A stretch of 64,000 nt of DNA. It comes from Pseudo-nitzschia pungens (Eukaryota; Bacillariophyta; Bacillariophyceae; Bacillariales; Bacillariaceae). Shown piece by piece: positions 41,265 to 51,100 of this stretch; position 1 is the first letter of the stretch; each line of letters starts with the position of its first letter. A program made the position numbers and the translations under genes. The stretch is from positions 3,038,001-3,102,000 of the forward strand of contig CM074766.1 in assembly GCA_037355855.1 (NCBI GenBank), written 5' to 3'. The notes beneath the pieces are model-generated. The model saw nothing but the letters and a program-made list of their open reading frames with translations, was not told where the DNA came from and did no database searches.

Positions 41265-42925
41265 TTGCGGATGGGTGTCACGCTTCGATCCCCGGTTGTT
41301 GGGGTTGTTGGGGTTGGGGTAAATGTATGAAAATCTGATGGGACCCAAAGAGAGGCTGTTTGTTGTGCTGATGGAATATTTATGTCCTTGGTGGAACAAT
41401 TACAGTGTCGGCAAAGCTTTTGTACACCACCCGACCGGGAACCATATTTGCCACATAATTTGTCATGCAGTTCTGTGTCACCGATGACATAGGCTATTGC
41501 AAATTTCATTTTGACTTGCCACAATTGGCCGGCATAAGGGAGAAAATCCCATTGGATGCCTTCGTGGGTGGACTCACATGCTTCTTTGAAAGATCGGAGC
41601 GCCACTTCTAGGGCATTATGGAGGTTTTGGATTGATTCTTTTGGAGATGGTTTTCTTGAATGGTGGATGCTCTCCAAATCAGAGTCAGGATGAAAATAGA
41701 TTGTTGTCCATGCTTCCGGCCTTTTCCTGGTTTCGATGTTGAATATGCCTAGGGTCATGTTGAGTGGAGTCAGTGATAGTCTTCCGTGCGCATCCAAGCT
41801 AATTCCATCCATGTAAAAAATGATGGGAACAAGGATTTCAGAATTTTCTTCTATGCAAAGGGATCTCCAGGAATCCGACCACCATGATCCGTGATGCAAC
41901 TCAGTGATGGGACAGGAATCAGTTCGAACCGGGAAATGCTCTGGTGACAAGGGGGTGTTGCTGTTGGGGAATGACAAATTTTCTTCCATCATTAAATCTG
42001 GGTTCGACAGAAGGGAATACAAAGCATCCAGAAAAGAGCGGACATATATTTGAGCAGGTTTGTGGTCGGGAAGCCAATTCACAATTTTGGGCTCAAATTT
42101 TGGTTCGGAAGATATGCCAAGATTTTTTTTAATTTCTTGGAAAATGGCATCACGTTTTCTTGTTGGTGTAACCTTGAAATCAAAACCGGGAAGATTGTTG
42201 CTGTCTTTCGCCCAATTGAAAATGGTTTGATAAGTGGAAAGAGGTAGCTTGTATTGTGATATAATGTTGAGGAGGTTGATTTCAGCAATAAGTTCCGGGC
42301 GGGGTGGGAACAGAGTGCGATTCCGGAATGTTTCCTCTCTTTCGTTTATGGAAATGGTGGTGCTTTTCATGATTTCGGAATCAGATATTTCGGTGTCGGA
42401 ACTGGCATCAAAATGGTCTGAGGCATCAACAGCGGAATCGATTGCATTCATTTGTTCCTCATTTTCAGCCATATGCGATTCGATTGCCTGTCTGTCCATG
42501 GGTGGGATCAATACATTGGCGATCACTTGAGGATTGAGTGAGGTATGGATAGAAGTTGTTGCGGCGGTGTTCGTTTCGGCAAGGGAGGGGGGGATTTGTG
42601 GTCCATTCTGTGTCATTGTCAGTCCATACTGAGATGGTGTGTGTCGGACCAAAGGGAGGGTGACTTCTGCTTTCGCAGAAGAAATAAAATCCATAAGATC
42701 GTTCTTAACATAATAAGTTCGGCAATCAATGTTGGACTTCAAGTGGAATGAAAGTCCTCTACAGACATATCGGTAGGTGTGAAAGTGGCTCGATTCTTGT
42801 TTGTATCCCTTGAAGGATTTTGATTTTCTACTTCTTCCGGAGGCAATGCAGTTGCGACAATGGAATGTCTTGGGTATTCTGGGCTCATTGGCAAAGTGCC
42901 TTGGGTCCGACGAAGCTTTCGGCAT
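41096..42925 (-). CDS. Tnp2/Plavaka-like transposase, N-terminal half
   Basis: 609 codons from the ATG at 42925. It starts with a Cys/His cluster (FHCRNCIASGR...HTYRYVC). It continues with features I associate with the Tnp2-type transposase family: LPLSTYQTIFNWA, IIFYMDGISLDAHGRLSLTPLNMTLGIFN (quoted in part), AYVIGDTELHDKLCG and a Cys/His motif LCRHCNCST. Such transposases cut and paste DNA by an RNase H-fold DDE core. The C-terminal half expected after the LCRHC motif (leucine-rich, ending in the last catalytic region) is missing: from about codon 525 the frame turns into Thr/Pro repeats and then overlaps the acidic companion ORF in another register. It may be truncated, spliced to a distant exon, or use a partner protein. 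Confidence 0.6.
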   Translation of the reverse strand: MPKASSDPRHFANEPRIPKTFHCRNCIASGRSRKSKSFKGYKQESSHFHTYRYVCRGLSFHLKSNIDCRTYYVKNDLMDFISSAKAEVTLPLVRHTPSQYGLTMTQNGPQIPPSLAETNTAATTSIHTSLNPQVIANVLIPPMDRQAIESHMAENEEQMNAIDSAVDASDHFDASSDTEISDSEIMKSTTISINEREETFRNRTLFPPRPELIAEINLLNIISQYKLPLSTYQTIFNWAKDSNNLPGFDFKVTPTRKRDAIFQEIKKNLGISSEPKFEPKIVNWLPDHKPAQIYVRSFLDALYSLLSNPDLMMEENLSFPNSNTPLSPEHFPVRTDSCPITELHHGSWWSDSWRSLCIEENSEILVPIIFYMDGISLDAHGRLSLTPLNMTLGIFNIETRKRPEAWTTIYFHPDSDLESIHHSRKPSPKESIQNLHNALEVALRSFKEACESTHEGIQWDFLPYAGQLWQVKMKFAIAYVIGDTELHDKLCGKYGSRSGGVQKLCRHCNCSTKDINIPSAQQTASLWVPSDFHTFTPTPTTPTTGDRSVTPIRKCLTSHGKIGITKARPMNKIKLILPSGLREPTILTMTKTISLCRMFFAKLLILLRI

Positions 42926-43255
42926 GGTGGTGTGTGTTTTTGTGATGCGATTCTTAGCTGGGGTACCGGTATGTGATGTGACACCACTGAAAAAAAAAGT
43001 TCACACAAAGGTGCACGACGTAACCCTTTGGTGTGATTGAAGTAAATTGGATTAAAAATTATTTGTTGTGTTGAGTCAAGTGTGTCAAATGTGTAAAATG
43101 GAATGAAAGTGTGAAGAGGGACTGAATGTCAGGGTCTAGAACAGAACATTTCCGTCGACACGTTGGGGGAGTTGAGAAAAGGGAGAAATGTGGTTGAGAA
43201 TAATGGAAAAAAGGTTGTGAAATAAAAAATTGGGGTCGTGTTTTTTTTAGACAAG

Positions 43256-43316
43256 TCGCGATCGGGTCGCGATCGGGTCGCGATCGGGTCGCGATTGGTC
43301 GCGATGGGTCGCGAAA
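43256..43316. repeat. Subterminal array of GGTCGCGAT units (right end of the 8.1-kb transposon)
   Basis: TCGCGATCGGG is repeated at an 11-base period three times, then degenerates to TCGCGATTGG and TCGCGATGGG. It directly abuts the right inverted repeat, which itself ends in GGGTCGCGA. Scattered TCGCGACCC copies at the left end match. Typical of transposase-binding subterminal repeats. Confidence 0.75.
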
Positions 43317-43329
43317 CAGTTTTCGGACG
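43306..43329 (-). repeat. Right terminal inverted repeat of the 8.1-kb transposon
   Basis: 24 bases, an exact reverse complement of 35240-35263; followed by CATTACC. Confidence 0.8.
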
Positions 43330-43365
43330 CATTACCAGTAAAATTACGAGTAAATGCGCAAGAGG

Positions 43366-43590
43366 GGAAAAATCGGCGCATATGCGCCGATTCAAAATTT
43401 CATGTGCAAACTTCAGTGAGTATTTTCAACAACAAGAGCACCTCTTAAGTCTATAGAACCATATACCTATGAAAAGAGGAGAGTGAGAGCTTTCTAACAA
43501 GCCATTACTTGTTGATATTGGATCAATACTTTAGAAGTTAGGATTGCTCAAAAAACGCCAATTTTTCATGCCGCCCCTACTAAACGATAG
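43366..43590. repeat. MITE relic, same family as 55403-55629 (inverted orientation)
   Basis: The core (AACAACAAGAGCACCTCT ... TAACAAGCCATTACTTGTTG) matches the reverse complement of 55403-55629 along most of its length. One end has GGCGCATATGCGCC; the other ends near CCGCCCCTACTAAACGATA, of which 19 bases recur inverted at 34942-34960. Diverged and probably immobile. Confidence 0.65.
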
Positions 43591-43920
43591 TACGAAGTAA
43601 CTAGTAGGTGGTGTCCACAATTTCAAATAGATCATTAAGGGTTTAGTAACCATAGTCGTCCTGACACCGTAGAACACAGTACATTTTCTACGCGTGCGTC
43701 AGCAGACGACTTTGTTTACCAAATCCCTATTTTAGGGGGTCCTGTCAGACCGTCTGTCATTCTATCCTATTTTCGATCGATAGAGGTTCGAAATTTCCGA
43801 GCTCACTTTTTTTTGCTCCGATTACATGTATTTGCAACAATAATAAAGGCACCCTCTCTAACAAATAAACCACTTTATACTCCTTTAAATCACTAACAAC
43901 ATAAACTACAAGCGCTCGCG

Positions 43921-46683
43921 CTACTCCTCACAAGGGTAATGCGCTCGCGACTCCTCCATCATTTCAATTTCCTCTGGGGACAGGTGTGCCTTCACAATGT
44001 CCGCCGTCTCGTTCGTGAGAGTCCTTGTTGTAATCAGTGCTGTTCTAACCTTCTCAGCCATCTTCTTTGCAACCTCTGTGTCTTTAATTGTGATATCCTC
44101 TTGCTCTAATTCCTTTAATACAGCGTCATCCCCTTCAGTCCAGCAAGGAACTGCTGCTCCAACTGGAGGATCATCCTTGACTGCTACCACTGCACTCAGT
44201 ATCTCCTCTTTCCTCTTTAGACCAGTAGGCTTTTTTCCAAGCTTCCATTCGTAGATTTTTTTAATGTCGTTCAGCCGCAGATTTGCCAAAGCGCCGCCAC
44301 ATGACTGAATTAGCGCTTTACACTCCGTTTCCTTCTTCGCATATACCTCCGCTTCAGCCTTTGCGGATTTCATTTTTTTGATCTCTTTTTCCCGACGCGC
44401 TCGTTCGTCGGCAATGTGCTGATCGTGGCAGTTGTACGGTCTCCCGCCAAGAACGATGTACTTCTTTCCCGCCGTATTTGCCTTTGCAATCGCGTCCTGG
44501 ATCGCGCGCGCCGTAGTTGCTTCGGATCTCGTAATCCGTTGCTGATTCCGTGGTGCTTGCTTACGAAATACGTCTCCGTCGAATCCAAAACTGATCAGCT
44601 TTTCAACCGCCGCAGCGTTTCGACGTTCGAGCTCCAGTAGCTCCACCGTCGCTGGATCCTTTGTTTCGTCGATATTTCCGTTCGGCAAAATCATCAGCTC
44701 GTGAACGACGTTACGATCTTCGAGACACTTTCGTGTGAAGGGACTAATTCCAACCTTTGCCCAAAAAGATTTCGATTTCGCTTGAGCAAAGCCAGCGTCG
44801 AACGCAGACTCTAATCTCGTATCCGTTCCGAACACCAATACTGGATAATCGCTTGCGCGCAGCGACGAGTGCTGTAAAGAGCGGATTGCATGAAGCTTTG
44901 TCCTGTTATTGCGGAAGGCGGTCTTGAAGGGACCGTAACTCCAGTCGGTAACTTGCGTGACGTGAGTTGTGTTTGGTACTCCTGGTAATAGTATCACGCC
45001 CTCTACACTCAGTGCCTGCAGGAGCTCTTTATCGAGACGTCCAGGACCCGAATCCACAATTAGCAAGACCCATTTCCCATTCGCTGGCTTTACGTCTCGG
45101 TACAACGGAAGCAGGCTTGTAAGAACGTATTTACGGAACTCAGTGCTGTCCATTCCGGCGTTGGCATTGCAATTAGCCGTGTGTGGCCGTTCAGTGATTT
45201 CTGCGAAGCCCCATCTTCCTTTGCACGTCCCTGCACGATCCAGTTCATTGGTGAAACTGCGGGAGATTCGTTTACTGTCTTCCGTTGCTGCGTTGCTCTT
45301 CAGTTGAAAGTGTACTGGAATAGGATCTCCAGCTGCGGTACTTCCTCCAATCATTGTACAGCGTGAGCTGCTTTTGTTTGCCTTCGTTGCACCCTTCGGT
45401 AGCGTTGCGCTACGTGGGGCATACTCTATCACTGGACGTCCCCCGGCGCAAGTGCCTGTCCCGTCAAGCGTCAGTGCAGTCTCGTCAACATTCAGAATAC
45501 GGTGCAACTGACCGTCATTAAATACAAGCTCCCCCACATGACCGTTCAACTTCTCCGTCTCCGAAGGTAACCGAGCAAAACCTTTTTCAATTAACAGCAA
45601 TTTCAAACTGGTAAACCACTCATTAATCATGTTATATGTAGTCCACATTGCTCTCCTCTCCTCCAGCTGAGAGTTAGTCTTATTCACTTCAATGCTTTCA
45701 GCAAACCGGGGTTGCAGACGTCTGTAAAGATGACCATAATTTTTTAAAGAGCAAGGTCCCCTTGTAAGGCATGCTTGCAAATCCTCCACAGCCTGCTTCC
45801 TGTTAGGCTTCTCTTTCATTCCAGCAGAACATAGAAGGAAGGAAGTCTCCATTGCTGTAACCAGCGCCTGTTCCACTTCTTCTGGAAGAGTTGATGGTCT
45901 CCCCCGGCGTCCAGTGGAGATACCTTTGTTCCCTTGAGTCAAACGCCACCTCAAAGTGTTCATCTTTATATCAGTACCATTCATTCTATTAACCATCTGA
46001 CACGCCGCCTTCAAGGAGATATGTTTGGAACCAGATTGTTCTTTGTAAATCTTCTCTGCTGCAGCATAGGACTCCTGCTCTCTTTTCTTCTGCTTCTCTT
46101 TCATTACCAAATCATACATCAACTGGGTGTGAGTCCTCCTTGGCTTCTTCAAAGGAGTTGGAGCTGATGGATCCTCTGCTGCTGCTGTCTCCCTATCGCT
46201 TGCGCTGTCCGCGTTGCTTGCGTCGCCGTCGCCTGCGTCGACGTCGATTACTCTCTTGTTGCCACTTTGGTTGCTGGGAGTCGTGGTTGAACTTTTGTTT
46301 TGGCTAATACAGTTTCCACTCTCCCCTCTACCCTTTGGCGCAACTGGTAGTAATGGAGATTGAGCAGACGCCAGAGGAGAAATCGACGGCGGTTTAAGAG
46401 GAAAGGAAATCACTGTTGGAACAATGTCCTTCAAATACTTTGACCGGAGTCTTAGTACTCTTCTTTTCAAGGAGGGGTTGGAACATTCTTCTGGGGTAAA
46501 TCCGTATGCCCTCATTGCTTCAGCTGTGGTATAATTCTTGTTGAACTTGTACACACTAGCAAGATGTCTGGCCGCCAAGTCGGTTCTCTCGCATACCGGT
46601 AGTGCGTGTCCATTCTTCCCAGATCCAACAGGCGCCACTGGTTGAACAGTGGGACCAACAGAATAATTAGGATTTTCTTCCAT
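43921..46683 (-). CDS. DDE-superfamily transposase (pogo/jerky type)
   Basis: 920 residues from the ATG at 46683 (MEENPNYS); the frame is open 39 codons further, but that part falls in the direct repeat. Two helix-turn-helix-like segments appear: TTAEAMRAYGFTPEEC near the start and ISLKAACQMVNRMNGTDI before a GRRGRPSTLP AT-hook-like patch. The catalytic core has Asp in LNVDETALTLDG, Asp in WVLLIVDSGPGR and a third acidic residue in VTQVTDWSYGPFK. The phrase ILLPGVPNTTHVTQ is the conserved LPpnTT(h)xxQPLD-like block of DDE_1 transposases. A Lys-rich coiled coil (ERARREKEIKKMKSAKAEAEVY) follows. No frameshift or internal stop is present, so it may be functional. It cuts and pastes its element at TA sites in the nucleus. 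Confidence 0.8.
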   Translation of the reverse strand: MEENPNYSVGPTVQPVAPVGSGKNGHALPVCERTDLAARHLASVYKFNKNYTTAEAMRAYGFTPEECSNPSLKRRVLRLRSKYLKDIVPTVISFPLKPPSISPLASAQSPLLPVAPKGRGESGNCISQNKSSTTTPSNQSGNKRVIDVDAGDGDASNADSASDRETAAAEDPSAPTPLKKPRRTHTQLMYDLVMKEKQKKREQESYAAAEKIYKEQSGSKHISLKAACQMVNRMNGTDIKMNTLRWRLTQGNKGISTGRRGRPSTLPEEVEQALVTAMETSFLLCSAGMKEKPNRKQAVEDLQACLTRGPCSLKNYGHLYRRLQPRFAESIEVNKTNSQLEERRAMWTTYNMINEWFTSLKLLLIEKGFARLPSETEKLNGHVGELVFNDGQLHRILNVDETALTLDGTGTCAGGRPVIEYAPRSATLPKGATKANKSSSRCTMIGGSTAAGDPIPVHFQLKSNAATEDSKRISRSFTNELDRAGTCKGRWGFAEITERPHTANCNANAGMDSTEFRKYVLTSLLPLYRDVKPANGKWVLLIVDSGPGRLDKELLQALSVEGVILLPGVPNTTHVTQVTDWSYGPFKTAFRNNRTKLHAIRSLQHSSLRASDYPVLVFGTDTRLESAFDAGFAQAKSKSFWAKVGISPFTRKCLEDRNVVHELMILPNGNIDETKDPATVELLELERRNAAAVEKLISFGFDGDVFRKQAPRNQQRITRSEATTARAIQDAIAKANTAGKKYIVLGGRPYNCHDQHIADERARREKEIKKMKSAKAEAEVYAKKETECKALIQSCGGALANLRLNDIKKIYEWKLGKKPTGLKRKEEILSAVVAVKDDPPVGAAVPCWTEGDDAVLKELEQEDITIKDTEVAKKMAEKVRTALITTRTLTNETADIVKAHLSPEEIEMMEESRAHYPCEE

Positions 46684-46702
46684 TTTTTCTGTAGTCACTG
46701 TA

Positions 46703-47138
46703 CAGTCCGTTTCTCGAAAACGACTCCACCAATCAATCCGCAAATTGCAGGCCTTGTCTATCTTGATATAATAGAGGTCTCCGAAGTGGTCCGGTTGCAA
46801 TCGGTGGTCCGGGGATAGAGATATTAATTTTCGCCGTTATTTGGACCGGTTTTTGCTTGTACTTCTTCAGGGGAGTGTACTCAGTCTACAGTTCGATTCT
46901 CAACAACGACTCCTCCAATCGATCCGCAAATTGCAGGCCTTGTCTATCTTGATATAATAGAGGTCTCCGAAGTGGTCCGGTTGCAATCGGTGGTCCGGGG
47001 ATAGAGATATTAATTTTCGCTGTTATTTGGACCGGGTAGTTTTTCGATCGCAAAAAAAGACGCGATTTTTGCTGCTGCTTGGAGCCTTCGATTCTCGTAA
47101 ACGCAACGCCCAATCGATCCGCAACTTGCAGGTCTCCT
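46703..47138. repeat. 186-bp-period direct repeats at the 5' side of the pogo-like transposase
   Basis: 46703-46849 recurs at 46889-47035, almost identical over GCAAATTGCAGGCC to TTATTTGGACCGG. A third, truncated copy starts near 47087. Inside each unit GGTCCGGTTGCAATCGGTGG carries a near-palindromic GGTCCGG pair. They may be transposase-binding or promoter repeats. Confidence 0.8.
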
Positions 47139-47492
47139 TCCTCTAATAGTGTAGATGGTGCAGCTACAAGGGGATAATTTACTCGGGCTTGGTTAAGGAG
47201 TTAGGGGGGGGCTGACAGGTCCTTGTTGCTGTGGTTGTTGAAATGGAGTTTTTTTCAAATTTTTGACCTTATTTTGTGGCCCGGTGTAAGAAAAGGCTCG
47301 GCGCGCAATACAAGTCATGTTGGGTACCTATCGAAAGCTCGTGACCTTGCCATTTCTCTCATCGGGTATAAATTAGTGTCCAAGCTAAGGTCTAAGAGTT
47401 ATCTTAGTTAGCAGAAACAGGGGACCTTTCGATGTTGCTCTGGCTCATAACCAGTCCGTAAAAACCAGACTGAATTACTTACTAAACCCTTA

Positions 47493-48181
47493 CTTCATAC
47501 TCATAACCTTACTTCGTACTACGGTATTATTTTTAAAAACATGGATCGAATTCCAACAGAAAAAATGTGCAAGGTTCACAACAACTGTTTACGGTACGAA
47601 ACTGAAATACCGGTAAGACTTACAGGTAAGGTTACTACGTACATGTAAATTATACGACACCTGTGATACACCAATTGGTGAATGATGAGAAAATGGAGTA
47701 AGGTTTACCATTTTTATTCAGCTGAGGAACTGGATCGAACTGAAGAGAAGCAGAAAGGCAAAAAAGGACTATTCTCATAGTAGCACATGGGAGCTTGAAA
47801 TACGGTTGTTATAGCATGGAGCAAACGTTCTTTGAATAAGAAAGGAGAGATTACCAAACTTGAAATATCCCAAAAAGTAGTAACTGTCAAGTCTAAGTGA
47901 TTGTGTAGGGACTGTGCCTACTACAATAACACGAATTACCAACCGCAACAGTAAGTTGCTACCCGAGCAACAAACTTCGATGATTCGCGTTCTACTATCA
48001 CAAGGAGGTGTGTACTGAATCCTCGTCAATGATAAAAATTGTAGTTCTGTACACAGGAAAATGTGTGTCTATCTATTTTGAAGTTGTATTTCGATAAATT
48101 ATCATCCATTGCATAGCATGGTTGTCATGTTCTTGTATGATTTTTCTCGATAATTCCAAATGGCGCTCTAAGTGGTGATCT
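47493..48181. other. Spacer right of the pogo-like element
   Basis: No gene is supported. Rich in TTACGGTA/CGGTAAG motifs (47577-47640). The 3' end of the HVA22-like gene begins at 48182. Confidence 0.5.
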
Positions 48182-51100
48182 CTACTTTCGACCTAACATA
48201 CTGCCGAATACGGATGACGATTCCTTTTTCTTCCGTCGACTGTTAGGAACCTTCCGTGCCTTGCTTCCCGAAGCTTTTCGGGGAGAGGAATCAATGGAGC
48301 TGCTTCTCTCAACTTCTGGAATTGGCGCTTCAGACTTCCCTTTGCTGCTTCGTCGGGGTTTGTCGGAGGATGCTGCCGTTGAGGTGGACTTGCTGGTCGA
48401 ACGAGTGCGTATTCTGTCGCGGGGAGTTACAGTGGACTTTTTCTCAACTCGCCGACTCATTGAAGCAGCGGTTGGTTTATTCGCAACACTCTCTTTCTCC
48501 AGCGATGATGTGGCTGGTGATACCTTCCTTCTTACTTTTTCGAGGGACCTTTCTGAAGCAGCTTTCTTTGTCGGGAGGGACCTTTCTGAAGCAGCCTTCT
48601 TTGCAGTTGTTGAGCTTTTCGCATTTTTCTCGGCCGTCGTTGCCGATGATTTCGATGATGTTCTCGTTCTGCTGATTGGTTCCGACGCTTTCGTGGTTTT
48701 CGAAGAACCCGTTTCTTTCGACTTCTTTTTTTGTTCTTGCCATTCACGAAGCTGCATCAGACGTGATGAGCGACGAGGGGCTGTAGATTCATTCTCATCG
48801 ACATCTAATGTCGTAGTTGTCGACTTCGTATGTACATCGTTTTCCTCCCGTTTCGCTTCGGGCGACTTATGCCAGTTACCATTCAAAGGGGTCGGAATTT
48901 CAAATGATCCCACGTCGTCGATCATACTCGATGCTGCGGTATCAATATCGGAAAGATACAAACCGCTCTCTGTTCCTAAATGACTATCAACATCGGACGT
49001 GAGTGGTTTGGGTTGCATTTCTGGAATGATGTTGGCTTCAGGTTTAGACAAGGAATTCACTAGGCTAAGACTCTTCTCAATTGAAGCTGACGGCATCATT
49101 AGGACACTAGTCCTTGAAGATGAGTTTGGATGAGTCGCTGGGAAAATAGACCTCGTTGCTGTTTCGCTTGGTACAGTTGTGGTTGATGGCCCAGGAATTG
49201 GCTTTACTTGAACTTCTACTTCCCCAGCAACGTTTTCAGTCGGAGTAGCGATATTCAGGTTCATCAATTTTGCATCGGAGTGTACTTGCGAGAAAGAATA
49301 ATTTGAACCTATTGTCATTGAAGGAAGTAGAGCTCTATCGCTCTCATCGTCCTCGTCGTCCTCACCGTCTTTTGTATCCAACATATGGAAAGAAGCCATA
49401 TCCCTATCTATCATTTCATTTTCAATCGACCGAGTCGGTGCTGGTATCAGAGTGTTGGTATCATCGGACAAAGAATCCAGAGTAACCTCTTCCATCTCTT
49501 CGTTTATTTTGTTTCGACGGACAAAGGGTTGGAAGTCAACAAAAGAGGGGTCGCTGTTGCTTGACGCTGCCGTCGTTGAGATTGAGGGAAGTATTGTCCG
49601 TTCGCTATCATCCTTCGGTGCCGATTCCGCATTTAACTTTTTGGGTAAAATTCTCTTGGCCTTTTTGCTATCGTTATCGTCTATGTCCGTTGTCGCCGTT
49701 GGCGGTATAGGCGGTCTAGCCTCCACTTTGTGAGCAGCAGATTGAACTGGAGCGGCGTCCGCTGTATCTCTCTCTTCGGTTTCAGTACTGCGATGATTAT
49801 TTTGGTTCCTTTCGTCACTCTTGCTGGTGTGGGTTTCGTTGACAAATGGTTCATACTTTTCAGCCTCTTCTTTCTCTTCGTTGGCATACCGCGAGATGAG
49901 ACTTTCCGATAAAAGAGGTGGGGGCCTCGCGACTCCGTTCTTGGATTTGGCTCCCGCTTTCAATTTCTTTCTGGCTCTCCTCTCGCGCCGTCTCTGCCTT
50001 CTCCTCTCTCGTTCTGATTCGGTCGTATCTTCGCTGTCGATGCTACTGTCGTCACCACCACCGTTTCGCTTTTCATCGACCGAGTCGTCATCGATTTCAA
50101 ACTGGAAACTTTGAGCCTGTTTGTCTCTCGGCAGCCGCTTGACAAAGTGTCGGAGTGCCTGAACCGTCATCGTCTTCTTGACAGATAATTTTGGTTCACC
50201 GGAAAGGATTCCAAACGTGATAAGCTCCATTTCAATCATTGAGTAGTAGTGGGTGATAGTCGATGGAAAGGTAGCGAAACACCAGATCCCGAGCAAAACT
50301 TGAGTTGAAAATGGGATACACCACCAAAGCCACCAAGTGAACGATAGAAACAGGGATAGGAGATTGTTCAATACCCAATATTTCAAAGTCAACACCTCCA
50401 AAGCATCTCCCCTTGTCACAAGCGAGCGAGCGCCGGGAAAAATGTATTGAACGTAAAGGATGCCAACTTGGGAAACAGATGACGGCAACACCGTGAAAAC
50501 GGAAAGCAACAGAAGGGATCGGCCTTCTTCCAAAAGTTGCAAGAGATAATCCCTCGAACTTTCTTTCAAGAATTGCATCAAAACGAGGACTTCGAGAACA
50601 CGCTGCACTTTGCTTTGAATCAATCGTTGCCAGGTTTCTTTTGATATACGTTCCGATATGGCCATTTGCAAACCCATTAGTTTGGGACCCGCTGCCTTGG
50701 TGAGAATTGTTAGTGGAACGTGTTTCTTCCATTTATCCTTTTGTTGCTGTTCGCCCAGAAATCGCTGGTACCTCGACAACAAATGTTCCATACTAAATAT
50801 CCAGGCAAAGAACATTAGTTTGGCTTCGGCCAAGATTACGGGGAAATTGGGGTATTCCTGAAGACCCTTGCGCTGTAAGGAGGGAAACAATTCGATGATT
50901 TGGTGTAAACATTGCACGCCAGCAAAACCAACACTCCAGTATTGGATCCAGTACTGTCGTTCGATCTGGAGTGCGATGCTTCGTCTTTGGTCCGTTGAAG
51001 AAATGCTCTTGTTCTCGTCGTTTTGCATTTCCTGGTGCCTGTGCTGCAGGTCACGATGAATCAAGGATATCGTGGCACATAACGGATACCAAACGGTCAA

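Larger units (their letters stand above)
35240..43329 (-). mobile_element. 8.1-kb DNA transposon with 24-bp perfect terminal inverted repeats and Tnp2-like transposase
   Basis: 35240-35263 is the exact reverse complement of 43306-43329; both ends read inward CGTCCGAAAACTG and finish GCGACCC. Both flanks have CA next to the repeat, a possible 2-bp duplication. Subterminal TCGCGACC/GGTCGCGA motifs cluster at both ends (35255-35365 and about 35700 on the left, 43256-43316 on the right). All three genes inside read on the minus strand: transposase-like (42925-41096), acidic-repeat protein (41264-39591) and an unknown two-exon gene (37678-36078). A 181-bp satellite array separates the last two. 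Termini, subterminal repeats and transposase type together suggest a CMC/EnSpm or Plavaka-like element; the superfamily is inferred. Confidence 0.65.
43638..47490 (-). mobile_element. Pogo/Tigger-like DNA transposon with TA target duplication
   Basis: 3,853 bp. The ends AGGGTTTAGTAA (43638-43649) and TTACTAAACCCT (47479-47490) are perfect 12-bp inverted repeats, and TA flanks both sides (43636-43637, 47491-47492). TA duplications and a DDE transposase with N-terminal helix-turn-helix regions fit the Tc1/mariner-pogo superfamily. The single transposase gene is open from 46683 to 43921. The 5' side of the gene holds two full and one partial copy of a 186-bp-period direct repeat. Confidence 0.75.

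Noticed and set aside
34942..43589. The 19-base inverted match at 34942/43571 as the true ends of the large transposon
   Set aside because: The right copy is explained by the MITE relic at 43366-43590, and the DNA next to both ends is unrelated. The 24-bp pair at 35240/43306 has matching subterminal repeats and is preferred.
48261..48983. 240-codon plus-strand frame opposite the tail of the HVA22-like gene
   Set aside because: An antisense shadow of Ser/Lys-rich low-complexity coding DNA.
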